The notes under the pieces were generated by a model that was not told where the DNA came from, did not search any database, and saw only the letters and a list, made by a program, of their open reading frames with translations. Below are positions 1 to 9,674 of a stretch of 47,720 nt of DNA, in pieces. This stretch comes from Acidobacteriaceae bacterium (lineage in GTDB: Bacteria; Acidobacteriota; Terriglobia; Terriglobales; Acidobacteriaceae): positions 1 through 47,720 of the forward strand of contig JANXYB010000038.1 of assembly GCA_025350325.1 (NCBI GenBank). The letters are read 5' to 3'. Positions within the stretch are counted from its first letter, which is position 1. Each line of letters opens with the position of its first letter. Position numbers and translations under genes: made by a program.

Positions 1-258
1 TGGCCGGCGTTCATCATTCCTGCATATGAATGGACGATTCTGTTTGCGGGCTTGTCGGCAGCATTTGGAATGCTGGCGTTGAATGGGCTGCCTTCTCTCT
101 ACCATCCTCTGTTTAATGCGCCGAACTTTCGCGATGGCGCGACGACGGACAAATTTTTCCTGTGCCTTGAGGCGCTGGACCCGAAATTCGATCTCATCGA
201 ATCTCGCGATTATCTCAAGCGGTTCGATCCGGTTTCAGTGGTGGAGGTGGAGTACTGA
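1..258 (+). CDS. actD: Alternative complex III membrane subunit ActD, C-terminal part (5' end outside window)
   Basis: The reading frame is open from base 1 and gives the last 85 residues of an ActD-like (DUF3341) protein. ActD is a small membrane subunit of alternative complex III, which oxidises quinol and reduces cytochrome c or an oxidase. The visible part has a hydrophobic segment (IPAYEWTILFAGLSAAFGML) followed by the family-typical short motif NGLPSLYHPLFN and a soluble tail ending in VVEVEY. The stop codon overlaps the actE start by one base (TGATG), so the two are probably translationally coupled. The start and first membrane helix lie upstream of the window. Identification rests on these motifs and on actE and actF following directly. 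Confidence 0.85.
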   Translation, partial: WPAFIIPAYEWTILFAGLSAAFGMLALNGLPSLYHPLFNAPNFRDGATTDKFFLCLEALDPKFDLIESRDYLKRFDPVSVVEVEY

Positions 259-1040
259 TGCAAGTGGAGCGCCTCAATGCTATGAACCGGGCTGTCTTTT
301 CTGCGGGGCTTGCCTTGCTATTTCTAATAGCCGGTTGCCGGCAGGATATGCATAATCAGCCGAAGATTATTCCCCAGCGCGGGTCTGAGATGTTTGCCGA
401 TCATCGCGGTGCGCGGCCGCAAGTGGTGAACACCGTGGCGCGCGGACAATTGCGCGAGGACAGCTTTTTCTACACGGGCGTGATTCAAGGCGCCAACGGC
501 TATCGCGAAGAGCAGAACGCGATGCCCTATCCGGTCACGATTGAAGTGCTGAAACGCGGGCAAGAGCGATTCAACATCTACTGCACTCCTTGTCACTCGC
601 GCGTAGGCAATGGGCTGGGTGAAATTGTGCAGCGCGGTTATAAGCCAGCTGGAAACTTCCATGACCAGGTGCGGCTGGCACAACCACTCTCGCACTACTT
701 TTACGTGATGACACATGGCTACGGTGCGATGCCCGATTACTCCGCGCAGCTTGAACCGGCGGATCGGTGGGCGGTTGCAGCTTACATCCGCGCATTGCAA
801 TTGAGTCAGGCAGCAACGGCGCAAGATGTGCCCTCCGGGGAGAGAGTGCAGAGCCTGAAAGACCTTGCCGCGGCAGAGGGACATGCGGATTACGCGGAGC
901 CATGGACACTGCCGGCGACCGCAGTGCAGGCATACGCCCACGATGCGAAGCAGGGAACGCCGGCTATGGCTCCGGCTAATCCAGCGGACCCGATAATTGT
1001 GATTCCATCAAGTAAACCGGCTCCCGCGGCCGCGAAGTAA
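258..1040 (+). CDS. actE: Alternative complex III monohaem cytochrome c subunit ActE (lipoprotein)
   Basis: This is a predicted periplasmic cytochrome c subunit of alternative complex III. The N-terminus has a hydrophobic stretch ending in the lipobox LIAGC (Cys27), so the protein should be anchored by lipid. A single c-type haem site CTPCH lies at residues 109-113, and Met158 in GAMPDY is the likely distal ligand. The fold between them (NGLGEIVQRGY, then the AVAAYIRAL helix) is typical of class I cytochromes c. The tail after about residue 185 is Ala/Pro-rich. The ATG at 258 overlaps the actD stop; a second ATG at 282 (Met9) would also leave a complete signal sequence. It sits between actD and actF. 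Confidence 0.9.
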   Translation: MQVERLNAMNRAVFSAGLALLFLIAGCRQDMHNQPKIIPQRGSEMFADHRGARPQVVNTVARGQLREDSFFYTGVIQGANGYREEQNAMPYPVTIEVLKRGQERFNIYCTPCHSRVGNGLGEIVQRGYKPAGNFHDQVRLAQPLSHYFYVMTHGYGAMPDYSAQLEPADRWAVAAYIRALQLSQAATAQDVPSGERVQSLKDLAAAEGHADYAEPWTLPATAVQAYAHDAKQGTPAMAPANPADPIIVIPSSKPAPAAAK

Positions 1041-1051
1041 GGACGGACGGA

Positions 1052-2338
1052 ATGGCTCACGAAAATCACGCGGCATCGATGACCAAGACGCTTCCCGCCG
1101 AGTTAGGCGCGCCGCTCTTAATCGACGCATGGCAGACGCGCGCTCTGATGGTGGGCGGTATTTTCGCGGTGGTAGCTGCCGTGCTCGCTCTGCTTGATCA
1201 CTCCATCGATCATGTGCTGCGCGCATGGGTGTTGGGGTTGGTGCTTACATTTGGCTGGGCAGTCGGCGGACTGGCGCTGTTGATGGTGCAGTATTGCTCC
1301 GGCGGCAAATGGGGACTGCTGTTGCGGCGACCGCTGGAGGCGATGTCGCGCACCCTGCCTCTTATTTTTGTGTATTGGGTAGTGGTTGTGATTTTCATGA
1401 AGAAGCTCTACATCTGGGCTGCGGTGACCGATGTAGGAGCAGCGTTGAAGTCGGGCTGGATCAACGAGGCGCAGGCGCATGCGATTGAGTTCAAGCGTCC
1501 GATGCTCAATCCGACCGCGTTCATTATTACGGGAATTGTTTGCTTTGCGATTTGGGGTTTCTATGTGTGGCGCCTCAATGCGCTCGGCATCGAGCGCGAC
1601 AGCGACTCCTTGAGCAACACGCCCTTCTGGATCAAGAAACTTGAGAATATTAGCGGCCCGGGCATCGTTGTCTATTCACTCACGATGTCGGCGGCGGTTA
1701 TCTACTGGGTGATGTCGATGGACCCGACCTGGTATTCGTCGGTGTATGGATTGCTTTTCCTCGTTGGCCAGGGCTACTCGGTGCTGGCGCTGTCAATTTT
1801 AGTTTCGATTAGCCTATCGCGTGCCGAGCCTTTCAGAACCTTGTTACGGACGACCGAACAGCATGATCTTGGTAAGTTCACACTTGCTTTTGTGATGCTG
1901 AATATCTATCTGGCCTTTTCGCAGTTTCTTATCATCTGGTCGGGAAATTTGCCGGAGGAGATTCCCTGGTACCTCGATCGCATTCGCGGACACTGGGGCA
2001 TCATCATCACTCTGGACTTTGTCTTTCACTGGCTGATTCCGTTTACGCTTTTGCTTTCGCGCGACTTGAAGCGCAACAAGAAGCGGCTGGTGCGGGTGTG
2101 CCAGTGGATGCTGTTTGCCAAGGCGTTCGATCTGTTCTGGCTGATTGAGCCTAATTTCAAAGACGCCGCGCGCAACCTGCACTTCAGTTTCGGAATTCTG
2201 GAGTACATCGCGGTGCCGGCGGCGATGGTTGCGTTCTGGGTAGCATTTTTCTGCATGCAATTGAAGAGCCGGCCGCTGGTGCAGACTAACGATCCTCATT
2301 TGGCAGAGATTCTGGAGCCTGAACATGTCCACGCTTGA
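1052..2338 (+). CDS. actF: Alternative complex III integral membrane subunit ActF
   Basis: This 428-residue protein with about ten hydrophobic segments matches ActF, the NrfD-like quinol-interacting membrane subunit of alternative complex III (a paralogue of ActC). It begins after a soluble N-terminus with a first helix at roughly residues 32-48. Later helices carry conserved-looking stretches such as YWVMSMDPTWYSS and FHWLIPFTLLLSRDLKRN, which are typical of the family. A purine-rich ribosome-binding site (AAGGACGG) precedes the ATG. The gene starts 11 bases after actE, and its 3' end overlaps the next gene by 14 bases, consistent with one transcript. No missing segments are apparent. Confidence 0.9.
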   Translation: MAHENHAASMTKTLPAELGAPLLIDAWQTRALMVGGIFAVVAAVLALLDHSIDHVLRAWVLGLVLTFGWAVGGLALLMVQYCSGGKWGLLLRRPLEAMSRTLPLIFVYWVVVVIFMKKLYIWAAVTDVGAALKSGWINEAQAHAIEFKRPMLNPTAFIITGIVCFAIWGFYVWRLNALGIERDSDSLSNTPFWIKKLENISGPGIVVYSLTMSAAVIYWVMSMDPTWYSSVYGLLFLVGQGYSVLALSILVSISLSRAEPFRTLLRTTEQHDLGKFTLAFVMLNIYLAFSQFLIIWSGNLPEEIPWYLDRIRGHWGIIITLDFVFHWLIPFTLLLSRDLKRNKKRLVRVCQWMLFAKAFDLFWLIEPNFKDAARNLHFSFGILEYIAVPAAMVAFWVAFFCMQLKSRPLVQTNDPHLAEILEPEHVHA

Positions 2339-2957
2339 TCACAACGAACCGGATGACAAAAAGATTCTTGGTTCTCACGGGCCGAAGGAGATTGATGCGT
2401 CCGAGGGGTATGAGCAGTCTGACGTCGGAGTTACGGGCATCGTCGTCTTTCTAACTTCGCTGGCCATCCTGGTGGCGGTGGCGGGGTTACTGGCGTATGG
2501 GATTGGAAAAGTGATCAACGCGCGGATGGATAAACAAGACGGGCCAAACAGTAAGTGGACGAAGACAGCGGATGTACGTCAGCTAGGTAATCTGCCATCC
2601 AACCCCGCATTACAGAACAAGATCGCAGAGATTACACGGAGCTTTCCAACACCGCGTCTGCAGACCGACGACGGCAATCAGGACGTGACTGACTTGCACG
2701 CACGCGAAGATCTGCTGCTCGACAACTACAGTTGGGTCGATCAGTCGCAGGGCAAAGTCCGGATCCCCATCGAACGGGCTATGCAGTTGATTGCGCAACG
2801 CGGGTTGCCGCAGGCGCCCAACGTTGACAGCGCGCCGATGATGGCGGCCGATCAGGATCAGAAAGTGGTGGTCGTCCCGCTGACGAACGGATTCGCGCGC
2901 ACCGGGTATGAACAGGACCAGGCGCAGGCTAAAGCCGCAGCGGAAAAGCACGAATAG
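2325..2957 (+). CDS. One-TM protein of unknown function in the ACIII/oxidase operon
   Basis: I do not recognise a characterised family. The 210-residue product has a hydrophilic N-terminus, one hydrophobic helix at about residues 38-62 (IVVFLTSLAILVAVAGLLAY), and a soluble domain. The most structured-looking part is at about residues 130-160, with NYSWVDQSQGKVRIPIERAM. The C-terminus is charged and alanine-rich. It overlaps actF by 14 bases and abuts the SCO gene, so it is very likely co-transcribed with both. The position suggests an accessory subunit or assembly factor for alternative complex III or its link to the oxidase, but this is inferred from context only. No cysteine pair or haem site is present. 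Confidence 0.75.
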   Translation: MSTLDHNEPDDKKILGSHGPKEIDASEGYEQSDVGVTGIVVFLTSLAILVAVAGLLAYGIGKVINARMDKQDGPNSKWTKTADVRQLGNLPSNPALQNKIAEITRSFPTPRLQTDDGNQDVTDLHAREDLLLDNYSWVDQSQGKVRIPIERAMQLIAQRGLPQAPNVDSAPMMAADQDQKVVVVPLTNGFARTGYEQDQAQAKAAAEKHE

Positions 2958-3007
2958 TGCGGCGTGGGCTTAGATCCACAGGGCAGAGAGAAGGAAAGAA
3001 GGAAAGA

Positions 3008-3907
3008 ATGAAGAGCATGAACAGGGCGAAAATGAGTTGGCGACGCGCAGTTTCCACTGCAGTCCTGTTGCTGTGCTTCGCCACATGGGCTAGCTCTCTC
3101 GTTGCGCAGGTATCCAGTTACGGAGACAAGCAAGCCGGGCAACGAAGCGATAAACCGCCGGACATATTGAACGGAGTCGGCATTGCGCAGCACCTCAATC
3201 AGCAGCTTCCGTTGGGCTTGACGTTCAAGGACGATATGGGCAAGCCGGTTCAACTGAGCAGCTACTTCGGCAAGCGACCGGTGATTCTTGCGCTGGTTTA
3301 TTACCAATGCCCGATGTTGTGTTCAGAGGAACTGAATGGATTGACGGGCGCTTTGCAAATGGTGAATTTTGTTCCCGGCAAAGACTTCGATGTGCTGGTG
3401 GTGAGCATTGATCCCAGCGAGGGAACGAACCTGGCTGCGGCCAAGAAGCGGACTTACCTGAAGCGTTACGGGCACCCGGAAACGTACAATGGCTGGCACT
3501 TCATGACAGGTACGCAAGAGAATATCGATGCTCTTACCAAGGCGGTCGGTTTTGGATACGTAAAAATTCCTGCACCGGATGGAACTCTCACGCAATTTGC
3601 GCACGCCAGTTCAATACAGATCGTGACGCCGGAAGGCAGACTGGCGCAGTACTACATGGGCGTCGAGTATTCGCCGAAGGATTTGCGGCTGGGGTTAGTT
3701 GAGGCTTCAGCTAATCGCATCGGTTCGCCGGTGGACAACATTCTTACTTATTGCTACCACTACGATCCTCAGACCAATAAACACTCCCTCATCGTGGCGA
3801 GGGTCGTGCAGGTGGGTGGGTTCACGACGGTGGTGCTGCTGGGTGGTTTCATGTTTGTGATGTTTCGCCGCGACGTGCGGCGAGCACATCACCTAGACGG
3901 GGAATAA
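3008..3907 (+). CDS. SCO1/SenC family copper chaperone for cytochrome oxidase
   Basis: This is a thioredoxin-fold protein of the SCO1/SenC/PrrC family, which delivers copper to the CuA site of oxidase subunit II. The copper-binding CPMLC lies at residues 101-105 and the distal His is probably His199 (FAHASS). The motif VLVVSIDPSE is typical of the family. There is an N-terminal signal or anchor at about residues 14-33, and a second hydrophobic helix near the C-terminus (FTTVVLLGGFMFVMF), which is unusual for short SCO proteins. I chose the ATG at 3008 because a purine-rich Shine-Dalgarno (AAGAAGGAAAG) precedes it. A GTG at 2957 in the same frame overlaps the previous stop but has no good site. 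coxB follows after 9 bases. Confidence 0.9.
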   Translation: MKSMNRAKMSWRRAVSTAVLLLCFATWASSLVAQVSSYGDKQAGQRSDKPPDILNGVGIAQHLNQQLPLGLTFKDDMGKPVQLSSYFGKRPVILALVYYQCPMLCSEELNGLTGALQMVNFVPGKDFDVLVVSIDPSEGTNLAAAKKRTYLKRYGHPETYNGWHFMTGTQENIDALTKAVGFGYVKIPAPDGTLTQFAHASSIQIVTPEGRLAQYYMGVEYSPKDLRLGLVEASANRIGSPVDNILTYCYHYDPQTNKHSLIVARVVQVGGFTTVVLLGGFMFVMFRRDVRRAHHLDGE

Positions 3908-3916
3908 AGGAACGGA

Positions 3917-5038
3917 ATGTCCCACATTAGTCCCATAATCTGGCAATTTCTCGTCAAGTGGATGACGAACTTCCCGCTATTTCCGCCGGAGGCGTCGACG
4001 ATCGCGCCGCAGATGGACGCGCTTTATTTCTTCATGGTCCTGGTAAGCCTGATCGGCTTGACGCTGGTTATATTATTGGTGACCAGCTTCTCGATTCTGT
4101 ACAGCAAGAAGCGTCATCCTGTAGCAGTGCAGATCGAGGGATCGACGCTCCTTGAGGCGACGTGGACCATCATTCCGCTGGGCCTGTTCCTGGTGATGTT
4201 TGTGTGGGGGGCGTTGATTTATTTCCGTGTATATACGCCACCCGCCAATGCCATGAATATCTACGTGGTGGGCAAACAATGGATGTGGAAGGCTGAGCAT
4301 CCCGGCGGCCAACACGAGATCAATGCGCTGCATGTGCCAGTGGGTCGCGCGGTGCAACTGACGCTCATCTCGCAGGACGTGTTCCACAGCTTCTCAATTC
4401 CGGCGTTTCGCGTAAAGCGCGAGGCGATTCCGGGCCGGTACACGACAGTGTGGTTCGAGGCCACGATGCCGGGCACATATCACCTGTTTTGCACCCAGTA
4501 TTGCGGTACCGATCACTCGCATATGGTGGGCGATGTGGTGGTGATGACGCCTGAAGACTTCAAGAAATGGCTGAGCAGCTCAACCAGCGGCGCATCCCTC
4601 GCGCAGAATGGGGAACGGCTATTTGCGAGTTTGAGTTGCGCGGCGTGCCACAACGCGAGGCCGGATGCACGAGGACCGAGCTTAGCCAATGTTTACGGTT
4701 CAAGACTTTCATTGAGCAGTGGCGGAACGGTGCTGGCGGACGACGCATACCTGCGTGAGTCCATCCTGAATCCCTCGCAACACATAACTCAGGGGTACGC
4801 GCCGATCATGCCGACGTATCAGGGACAGGTTAGTGAAGAGGGCGTGATTGCGTTGGTGGAATACATAAAAAACCTCAACTCCGATTATCGCGTCCAACAA
4901 ACGACGAACACGACGGATATGCTGCCCCAGAGTGAAGGTAAGGCAGCAGTTGCGGGGCAGAATTCCGCAGGGCAGAATGCCGCAGCCCAAAAGTCTGCCG
5001 GGCAAAAGCCTGCAGGGCAGGGGATGGTGAAACCATGA
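3917..5038 (+). CDS. coxB: Cytochrome c oxidase subunit II with fused cytochrome c (caa3-type)
   Basis: Subunit II of a haem-copper oxidase carries the CuA centre that takes electrons from cytochrome c. Two membrane helices (about residues 36-60 and 85-103) precede a cupredoxin domain. CuA ligands are visible: His157, then Cys192, Cys196, His200 and Met203 in [13 protein letters not shown] cytochrome c domain follows, with CAACH at 241-245 and a probable Met298 ligand (PIMPTY), which makes this a caa3-type subunit. The last 30 residues are a degenerate five-residue repeat rich in Ala, Gly and Gln. A ribosome-binding site (AAAGGAACGG) precedes the ATG. The stop overlaps the coxA start (ATGA). 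Confidence 0.95.
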   Translation: MSHISPIIWQFLVKWMTNFPLFPPEASTIAPQMDALYFFMVLVSLIGLTLVILLVTSFSILYSKKRHPVAVQIEGSTLLEATWTIIPLGLFLVMFVWGALIYFRVYTPPANAMNIYVVGKQWMWKAEHPGGQHEINALHVPVGRAVQLTLISQDVFHSFSIPAFRVKREAIPGRYTTVWFEATMPGTYHLFCTQYCGTDHSHMVGDVVVMTPEDFKKWLSSSTSGASLAQNGERLFASLSCAACHNARPDARGPSLANVYGSRLSLSSGGTVLADDAYLRESILNPSQHITQGYAPIMPTYQGQVSEEGVIALVEYIKNLNSDYRVQQTTNTTDMLPQSEGKAAVAGQNSAGQNAAAQKSAGQKPAGQGMVKP

Positions 5039-6702
5039 GCACCGATACAATCGTCAGTCTTCCCGACCAGTCGACGGCGAGGATTCCCAAGGTCAACTTC
5101 CTGAATAAGGAGAACGGTCTGCTGAGCTGGTTGCTTACCGGCGACCACAAGCGGATTGCGATTCTCTATCTGATTTCAATTACGTTTTTCTTCTTTATCG
5201 GCGGAGCGCTGGCGGGGCTGATTCGCCTGGAACTTCTGACGCCGCAATCGGATCTGATGGCGACCGACACCTATAACAAGGTGTTCACCATGCACGGCGT
5301 CATCATGATTTTCTTCTTTCTGGTTCCCTCGGTTCCGGCGACGCTGGGCAATTTTCTGATTCCTCTGATGCTGGGCGCGAAAGACCTGGCGCTGCCGAAA
5401 GTCAACCTACTGAGCTGGTATCTCTACATGGCGGGCGGCATCTTGGCGCTCTACACGATGATCACCGGCGGCGTAGACACGGGCTGGACATTTACCACTC
5501 CGCTCTCGACGCATTATGTAAACACCAACGTGCTGACGACCGGGCTCGCGGTTTTTGTTGCGGGCTTCAGTTCGATTTTTACGGGACTGAATTTTATCGT
5601 CACGATTCACAAGATGCGCGCGCCGGGAATGACCTGGTTCCGCATGCCGCTGTTTGTGTGGGCCCACTATGCCGCCAGCATCCTGATGGTGCTGGGCACG
5701 CCGGTACTGGCTATCGCCATTGTCCTCGTTGCGCTTGAGCGCACCATTGGCATTGGCGTATTCGATCCGACCAAGGGTGGAGATCCGCTTCTGTTCCAGC
5801 ACTTGTTCTGGTTCTATTCGCACCCAGCGGTCTACATCATGATTCTGCCGGGCATGGGCGTGATTTCAGAGACGATTTCAACATTCAGCCGCAAGCGCGT
5901 GTTTGGATATACAGCGGTCGCGTTCTCGTCGGTGGCGATCGCCGTGTTTGGCTTCTTCGTATGGGCGCACCACATGTTCATCATGGGCATCTCAAACTAC
6001 TCGATGCTGGTGTTCTCACTATTGACGATGCTGGTTGCGGTACCTTCGGCGATCAAGATTTTCAATTGGGCATTCACTCTTTACAAAGGCTCAATTACAT
6101 TCGAGACGCCAATGCTCTACACGTTTGGATTTATGGGGTTGTTCACAATTGGCGGTCTGACGGGTGTGTTCCTCGGCACTTCAGGTACAGACATTCATTT
6201 GACTGAGACCTACTTCATCGTGGCGCATTTCCACTTCGTAATGGTGGGCGGGATGTTGATGGCGTTCCTTGCGGGCATTCATTTCTGGTGGCCTAAGATG
6301 ACGGGCCGCATGTATCCGGAAAAAATTTCGCAGTTAGCGGCGGTGGTTACGTTCATCGGCTTCAACCTGACGTTTTTCCCGCAGTTTATTCTGGGCACAT
6401 TAGGCATGCCGCGGCGGTATGCTTCGTATCCGCCGGAATTTCAGATTCTCAATGTGTTCTCAACCGCAGGCGCCACTATTTTGGGCGTGGGCTATTTACT
6501 GCCGGTCCTGTATCTCACGTGGTCGCTTAAATATGGTGCTATCGCCGGCAATAATCCGTGGCAGGCAACGGGACTTGAGTGGCAGACACAATCGCCGCCG
6601 TTGACTGAAAACTTCCTTGTGACCCCGATCATGGATCACGAAGCGTACGACTACGAGTGGCTCGATGGCCAAAAGCAGAAAGAGGTGGCCAGTGTCGGAT
6701 AG
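5035..6702 (+). CDS. coxA: Cytochrome c oxidase subunit I (A2-type haem-copper oxidase)
   Basis: This is the 555-residue catalytic subunit that reduces oxygen and pumps protons, with about twelve membrane helices. Ligands can be placed: His87 (MHGVI) and His400 for the low-spin haem, His398 for the active-site haem, and His263, His312 and His313 for CuB. Tyr267 in SHPAVY is the expected cross-linked tyrosine. The usual Glu of the D-channel (HPEVY in A1 oxidases) is replaced by Ala265 with the preceding Tyr261-Ser262, the YS motif that defines A2-type enzymes such as Thermus caa3. The ATG overlaps the coxB stop by four bases, which implies coupled translation. Confidence 0.97.
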   Translation: MSTDTIVSLPDQSTARIPKVNFLNKENGLLSWLLTGDHKRIAILYLISITFFFFIGGALAGLIRLELLTPQSDLMATDTYNKVFTMHGVIMIFFFLVPSVPATLGNFLIPLMLGAKDLALPKVNLLSWYLYMAGGILALYTMITGGVDTGWTFTTPLSTHYVNTNVLTTGLAVFVAGFSSIFTGLNFIVTIHKMRAPGMTWFRMPLFVWAHYAASILMVLGTPVLAIAIVLVALERTIGIGVFDPTKGGDPLLFQHLFWFYSHPAVYIMILPGMGVISETISTFSRKRVFGYTAVAFSSVAIAVFGFFVWAHHMFIMGISNYSMLVFSLLTMLVAVPSAIKIFNWAFTLYKGSITFETPMLYTFGFMGLFTIGGLTGVFLGTSGTDIHLTETYFIVAHFHFVMVGGMLMAFLAGIHFWWPKMTGRMYPEKISQLAAVVTFIGFNLTFFPQFILGTLGMPRRYASYPPEFQILNVFSTAGATILGVGYLLPVLYLTWSLKYGAIAGNNPWQATGLEWQTQSPPLTENFLVTPIMDHEAYDYEWLDGQKQKEVASVG

Positions 6703-7453
6703 CCCCGTGTTAGTTCACCATGGCGAAGTCGAGATAGCGCATGAACATCCGCATCTGCCGTATCAGCGCCACCATTTCGAAACCATGGCACAGCAGAACG
6801 ATGCCACCAACTTTGCCATGTGGCTCTTCCTGCTGACCGAAATCATGTTCTTTGGCGGACTTTTTACCGCCTACCTTATCTATCGCAACTGGTATTATCC
6901 GGCGTTTGTTGCCGGCTCGCACCAGCTCAACGTGATCTGGGGCGGCATCAATACGCTGGTACTGATCACATCGAGTTTCACCATGGCGATGGGCGTGTGG
7001 TGCGCTGAAACGCGGCGTCAAAGCCAGTTGGTTCTGTGCCTCGTACTCACGTTTATCCTGGGCCTCGGCTTCCTGGGCATCAAGACGATTGAGTACAAAG
7101 AGAAGATCGAGAAGCACCACGTACCGGGATTTCATTACAGCCTGCAATCGTTTCTCAATCCGGACAGCGATAAAGAGGCCAAGGCTGCAGGCGACAAGCC
7201 TATGGCACTGGACATGGCGCGTCATACAGAAGTGTATTTCTCGCTGTACTTCGCCATGACTGGCATGCACGCACTGCACATGATCATCGGCATCGGCATC
7301 TTAGGATTTATGATTTTGCGCGCAAGGGCCGGAGGCTACACTACGGGCCATATCACGTTTGTCGAGAACTTCGGTCTGTACTGGCACTTCGTCGACATCG
7401 TTTGGATATTCCTATTTCCGCTGCTTTATCTAATCAGCAGACATGCGCAATAG
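6692..7453 (+). CDS. coxC: Cytochrome c oxidase subunit III
   Basis: This non-catalytic membrane subunit stabilises the oxidase. The product has several hydrophobic helices, and the family-typical stretches [20 protein letters not shown] near the start and [20 protein letters not shown] at the end. A loop of about 50 charged residues in the middle (around [15 protein letters not shown]) is longer than in minimal versions. I place the start at GTG 6692, because AGAGGTGG lies about seven bases upstream and the protein then begins [10 protein letters not shown]. An ATG at 6665 is in frame but would overlap coxA by 38 bases. Either way the gene overlaps coxA, as expected in a tight operon. Confidence 0.93.
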   Translation: MSDSPVLVHHGEVEIAHEHPHLPYQRHHFETMAQQNDATNFAMWLFLLTEIMFFGGLFTAYLIYRNWYYPAFVAGSHQLNVIWGGINTLVLITSSFTMAMGVWCAETRRQSQLVLCLVLTFILGLGFLGIKTIEYKEKIEKHHVPGFHYSLQSFLNPDSDKEAKAAGDKPMALDMARHTEVYFSLYFAMTGMHALHMIIGIGILGFMILRARAGGYTTGHITFVENFGLYWHFVDIVWIFLFPLLYLISRHAQ

Positions 7454-7501
7454 GGTGACACGGCAGCAATCGAACCAGTTGTAACAGCAAGGGACCAGAG
7501 C

Positions 7502-7861
7502 ATGAGCCAACATCATGAACCAGTGGAAGCGCGGATGAATGACCACGACAGTCAAGGGAACCTTGAAGAGCATGAGCACCACATCGTGAGCCCGGTCGTG
7601 TACCTGATTATTTTTGCGGCCCTGCTCGTTGGGACGGCACTGACTGTGTTCGCCTCGTATCTTGAACTGGGGATTTTAAATCCGATCCTCGCGATTGCCA
7701 TTGCGGTGGTGAAGGCTACGCTGGTCGTGCTTTTCTTCATGCATGTGAAATACAGTTCCAAGCTGACGAAGTTGACGGTCGGCGCGGGCATGTTCACATT
7801 TTTGATTCTGATTGGCATGACGTTGTCGGATTACATTAGCAGGGCGTGGGGACGCTGGTAG
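7502..7861 (+). CDS. Cytochrome c oxidase subunit IV (CyoD/CtaF-like)
   Basis: This 119-residue protein has three hydrophobic helices and belongs to the small subunit IV family of bacterial haem-copper oxidases. The N-terminus is His- and Glu-rich (NLEEHEHHIVSPVVY). The second helix leads into the typical motif VVKATLVVLFFMHVKYS. An AAGGGA site precedes the ATG. It is the last gene of the respiratory cluster, 48 bases after coxC. A weak hairpin lies about 60 bases downstream. It may help assembly or stability of subunits I to III; no catalytic residue is expected. Confidence 0.9.
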   Translation: MSQHHEPVEARMNDHDSQGNLEEHEHHIVSPVVYLIIFAALLVGTALTVFASYLELGILNPILAIAIAVVKATLVVLFFMHVKYSSKLTKLTVGAGMFTFLILIGMTLSDYISRAWGRW

Positions 7862-7919
7862 GACGTTGCTTGGCACAGCAGAGGGCTGCCTGACGCTGGC
7901 CTTTTGCGGGTGACTTTTA

Positions 7920-7936
7920 CCGGCAGCAATTGCCGG
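7920..7936 (+). terminator. Weak hairpin after the oxidase operon
   Basis: Six-base arms CCGGCA and TGCCGG flank a five-base spacer, 58 bases after the subunit IV stop. There is no following T-run, so it may be a weak or Rho-assisted end of the cox operon, or just a chance inverted repeat. Confidence 0.3.
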
Positions 7937-8037
7937 CACACGATTCATTGCTAAAGCAGCGGTCTTGATTTCGTTGATTGCAGGGTCGCTCACGGTGGCG
8001 AAAGACTCGTCGCCTGACGATTAAATTTGAGCTCTAT

Positions 8038-9465
8038 ATGTGCGCAATAACACAGTTTCCCGGAGAACTTCACAAACTCGCTAGCCAGCCTCGCGTGCAA
8101 GTGCGGCGTGGCGGGCCTATGCGCGAGGGCGCACGGTGTGTTGTGTACTGGATGCAGCGGGCGATGCGCATCCTCGACAATCCCGCACTGGACGTGGCGA
8201 TAGACGTTGCGAATCTATTGGGCTTGCCGGTGGTGGTATTTTTCTCGGTTATTCCCAACTACCCCAACGCAAATTTGCGGCACTACCATTTCATGGCCCA
8301 GGGATTGCGCGATGTGGAGGAGGACGCAGCCGAACGCGGGGTTGGATTTGTACTGCGCCGGCACCCGGACAATTCGCTTGAAGCATTCCTTGAACAGGTT
8401 GAAGCAGCGCTTGTAATTGGGGACGAAAATCCTTGCCGCGAGCCCGAACGCTGGCGCAAGGTGCTGGCGAAGCGATTGCGACTGCCTTACTGGACAGTCG
8501 ATGCCGACGTGGTCGTTCCTTCGGCGGTGTTTAATCGTGACTATTTTTTGCTACATCATTTTCGTCCGCACTTGATGGCTGCTTTGCCGAAGTATCTGGT
8601 CGCGGGAACGCCGGTGAGCCCTCAGCACAAGTGGCAACCGAAGAAGGCGCTACCGAGCTTTTCGCTCACGGGCGACATTACAGAAGGCTTTGACGAACTC
8701 GACCGCACGGTAGGGCCTGTCGACACGTTCACCGGGGGCACGCACGCAGCAGTCAAGCGGCTCAAGGACTTTGTTTCATTGGAATTGCCGCACTATGAAG
8801 TTAAGCGGAATCATCCTGAAATTAAGGGCACTAGTCGCTTATCGCCGTACTTGCATTTTGGCAACATCGGGCCGCTGACTATTGCGCTGGCGGTTGAAGA
8901 CGCAGTGCAGACCGGAAAAGCCTCGAAGTCTGCACGCGATCGGTTCCTCGATCAGGTGATTGCGTGGCGTGAGTTGTCAGTGCTTTTTGTGCGCCACAAC
9001 CCCGACTACGACAATTGGGAATGTGCGGAACCGTGGGCGCGGCAAAGCCTGGTTGCACATACGGCCGATGAGCGTCCGCATCGCTACGATTTTGCGCAAT
9101 TGGAGCGCGGAGAGACGGGCGACGATCTCTGGAATGCGGCGCAGCGGGAGATGGTTGACACCGGCTGGATGCATAACTATATGCGCATGTACTGGGCCAA
9201 AAAGATCCTGGAGTGGTCGCCCGATCCGGCTCGTGCGTTTGAATGGGCGGTGACTCTGAACGATCGCTATTTCATCGATGGTCGCGACCCAAACGGCTAC
9301 CTCGGCATCGCCTGGGCGATCGTGGGAAAGCACGACCGTCCCTGGTTTGACCGGCCCGTGTTTGGGCTGGTGCGATCAATGACCGGCGCATCGACGGCAA
9401 AAAAGTTCAATGCACGCTTATATATAGAGCAGCACGGCAAATCGACCAGCAAGCTGGCGTTCTAA
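8038..9465 (+). CDS. phr: Class II deoxyribodipyrimidine (CPD) photolyase
   Basis: This FAD enzyme uses light to split cyclobutane pyrimidine dimers in DNA. Class II is indicated by the N-terminal motif VVYWMQRAMRILDNPAL and by the C-terminal flavin-domain stretch TGWMHNYMRMYWAKKILEW, both characteristic of that class rather than of class I photolyases. The N-terminal two fifths is the alpha/beta domain and the rest the helical FAD domain, with PNGYLGIAWAIVG near the end. Length (475 residues) fits the family. I chose the ATG at 8038; a TTG at 7978 would add 20 residues with no ribosome-binding site, and an ATG at 8118 lies just before the conserved core. It stands alone between the oxidase operon and the giant exported protein. 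Confidence 0.9.
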   Translation: MCAITQFPGELHKLASQPRVQVRRGGPMREGARCVVYWMQRAMRILDNPALDVAIDVANLLGLPVVVFFSVIPNYPNANLRHYHFMAQGLRDVEEDAAERGVGFVLRRHPDNSLEAFLEQVEAALVIGDENPCREPERWRKVLAKRLRLPYWTVDADVVVPSAVFNRDYFLLHHFRPHLMAALPKYLVAGTPVSPQHKWQPKKALPSFSLTGDITEGFDELDRTVGPVDTFTGGTHAAVKRLKDFVSLELPHYEVKRNHPEIKGTSRLSPYLHFGNIGPLTIALAVEDAVQTGKASKSARDRFLDQVIAWRELSVLFVRHNPDYDNWECAEPWARQSLVAHTADERPHRYDFAQLERGETGDDLWNAAQREMVDTGWMHNYMRMYWAKKILEWSPDPARAFEWAVTLNDRYFIDGRDPNGYLGIAWAIVGKHDRPWFDRPVFGLVRSMTGASTAKKFNARLYIEQHGKSTSKLAF

Positions 9466-9674
9466 GGTAATGGGCGCTGCGCGGCAGGTGTAACGGCAGT
9501 CACAGGTGCCGAAATGTGACCGCCCTATAATAAGCCAAATTCCAAAAACGAAAACGACATGTTTCGCGCTGTGAATCTGTTGAATTTCGCCGAACTTCGC
9601 TCGGACTAAGAGGCAGGGAAGCGGGAGCTTGACTCTCTACGCGTGGGACGCTATCGGCAATCGGGAAAGCTCTC

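Noticed and set aside
2985..3007. Purine-rich tract GAGAGAAGGAAAGAAGG as a repeat element
   Set aside because: It is best explained as the ribosome-binding region of the SCO gene.
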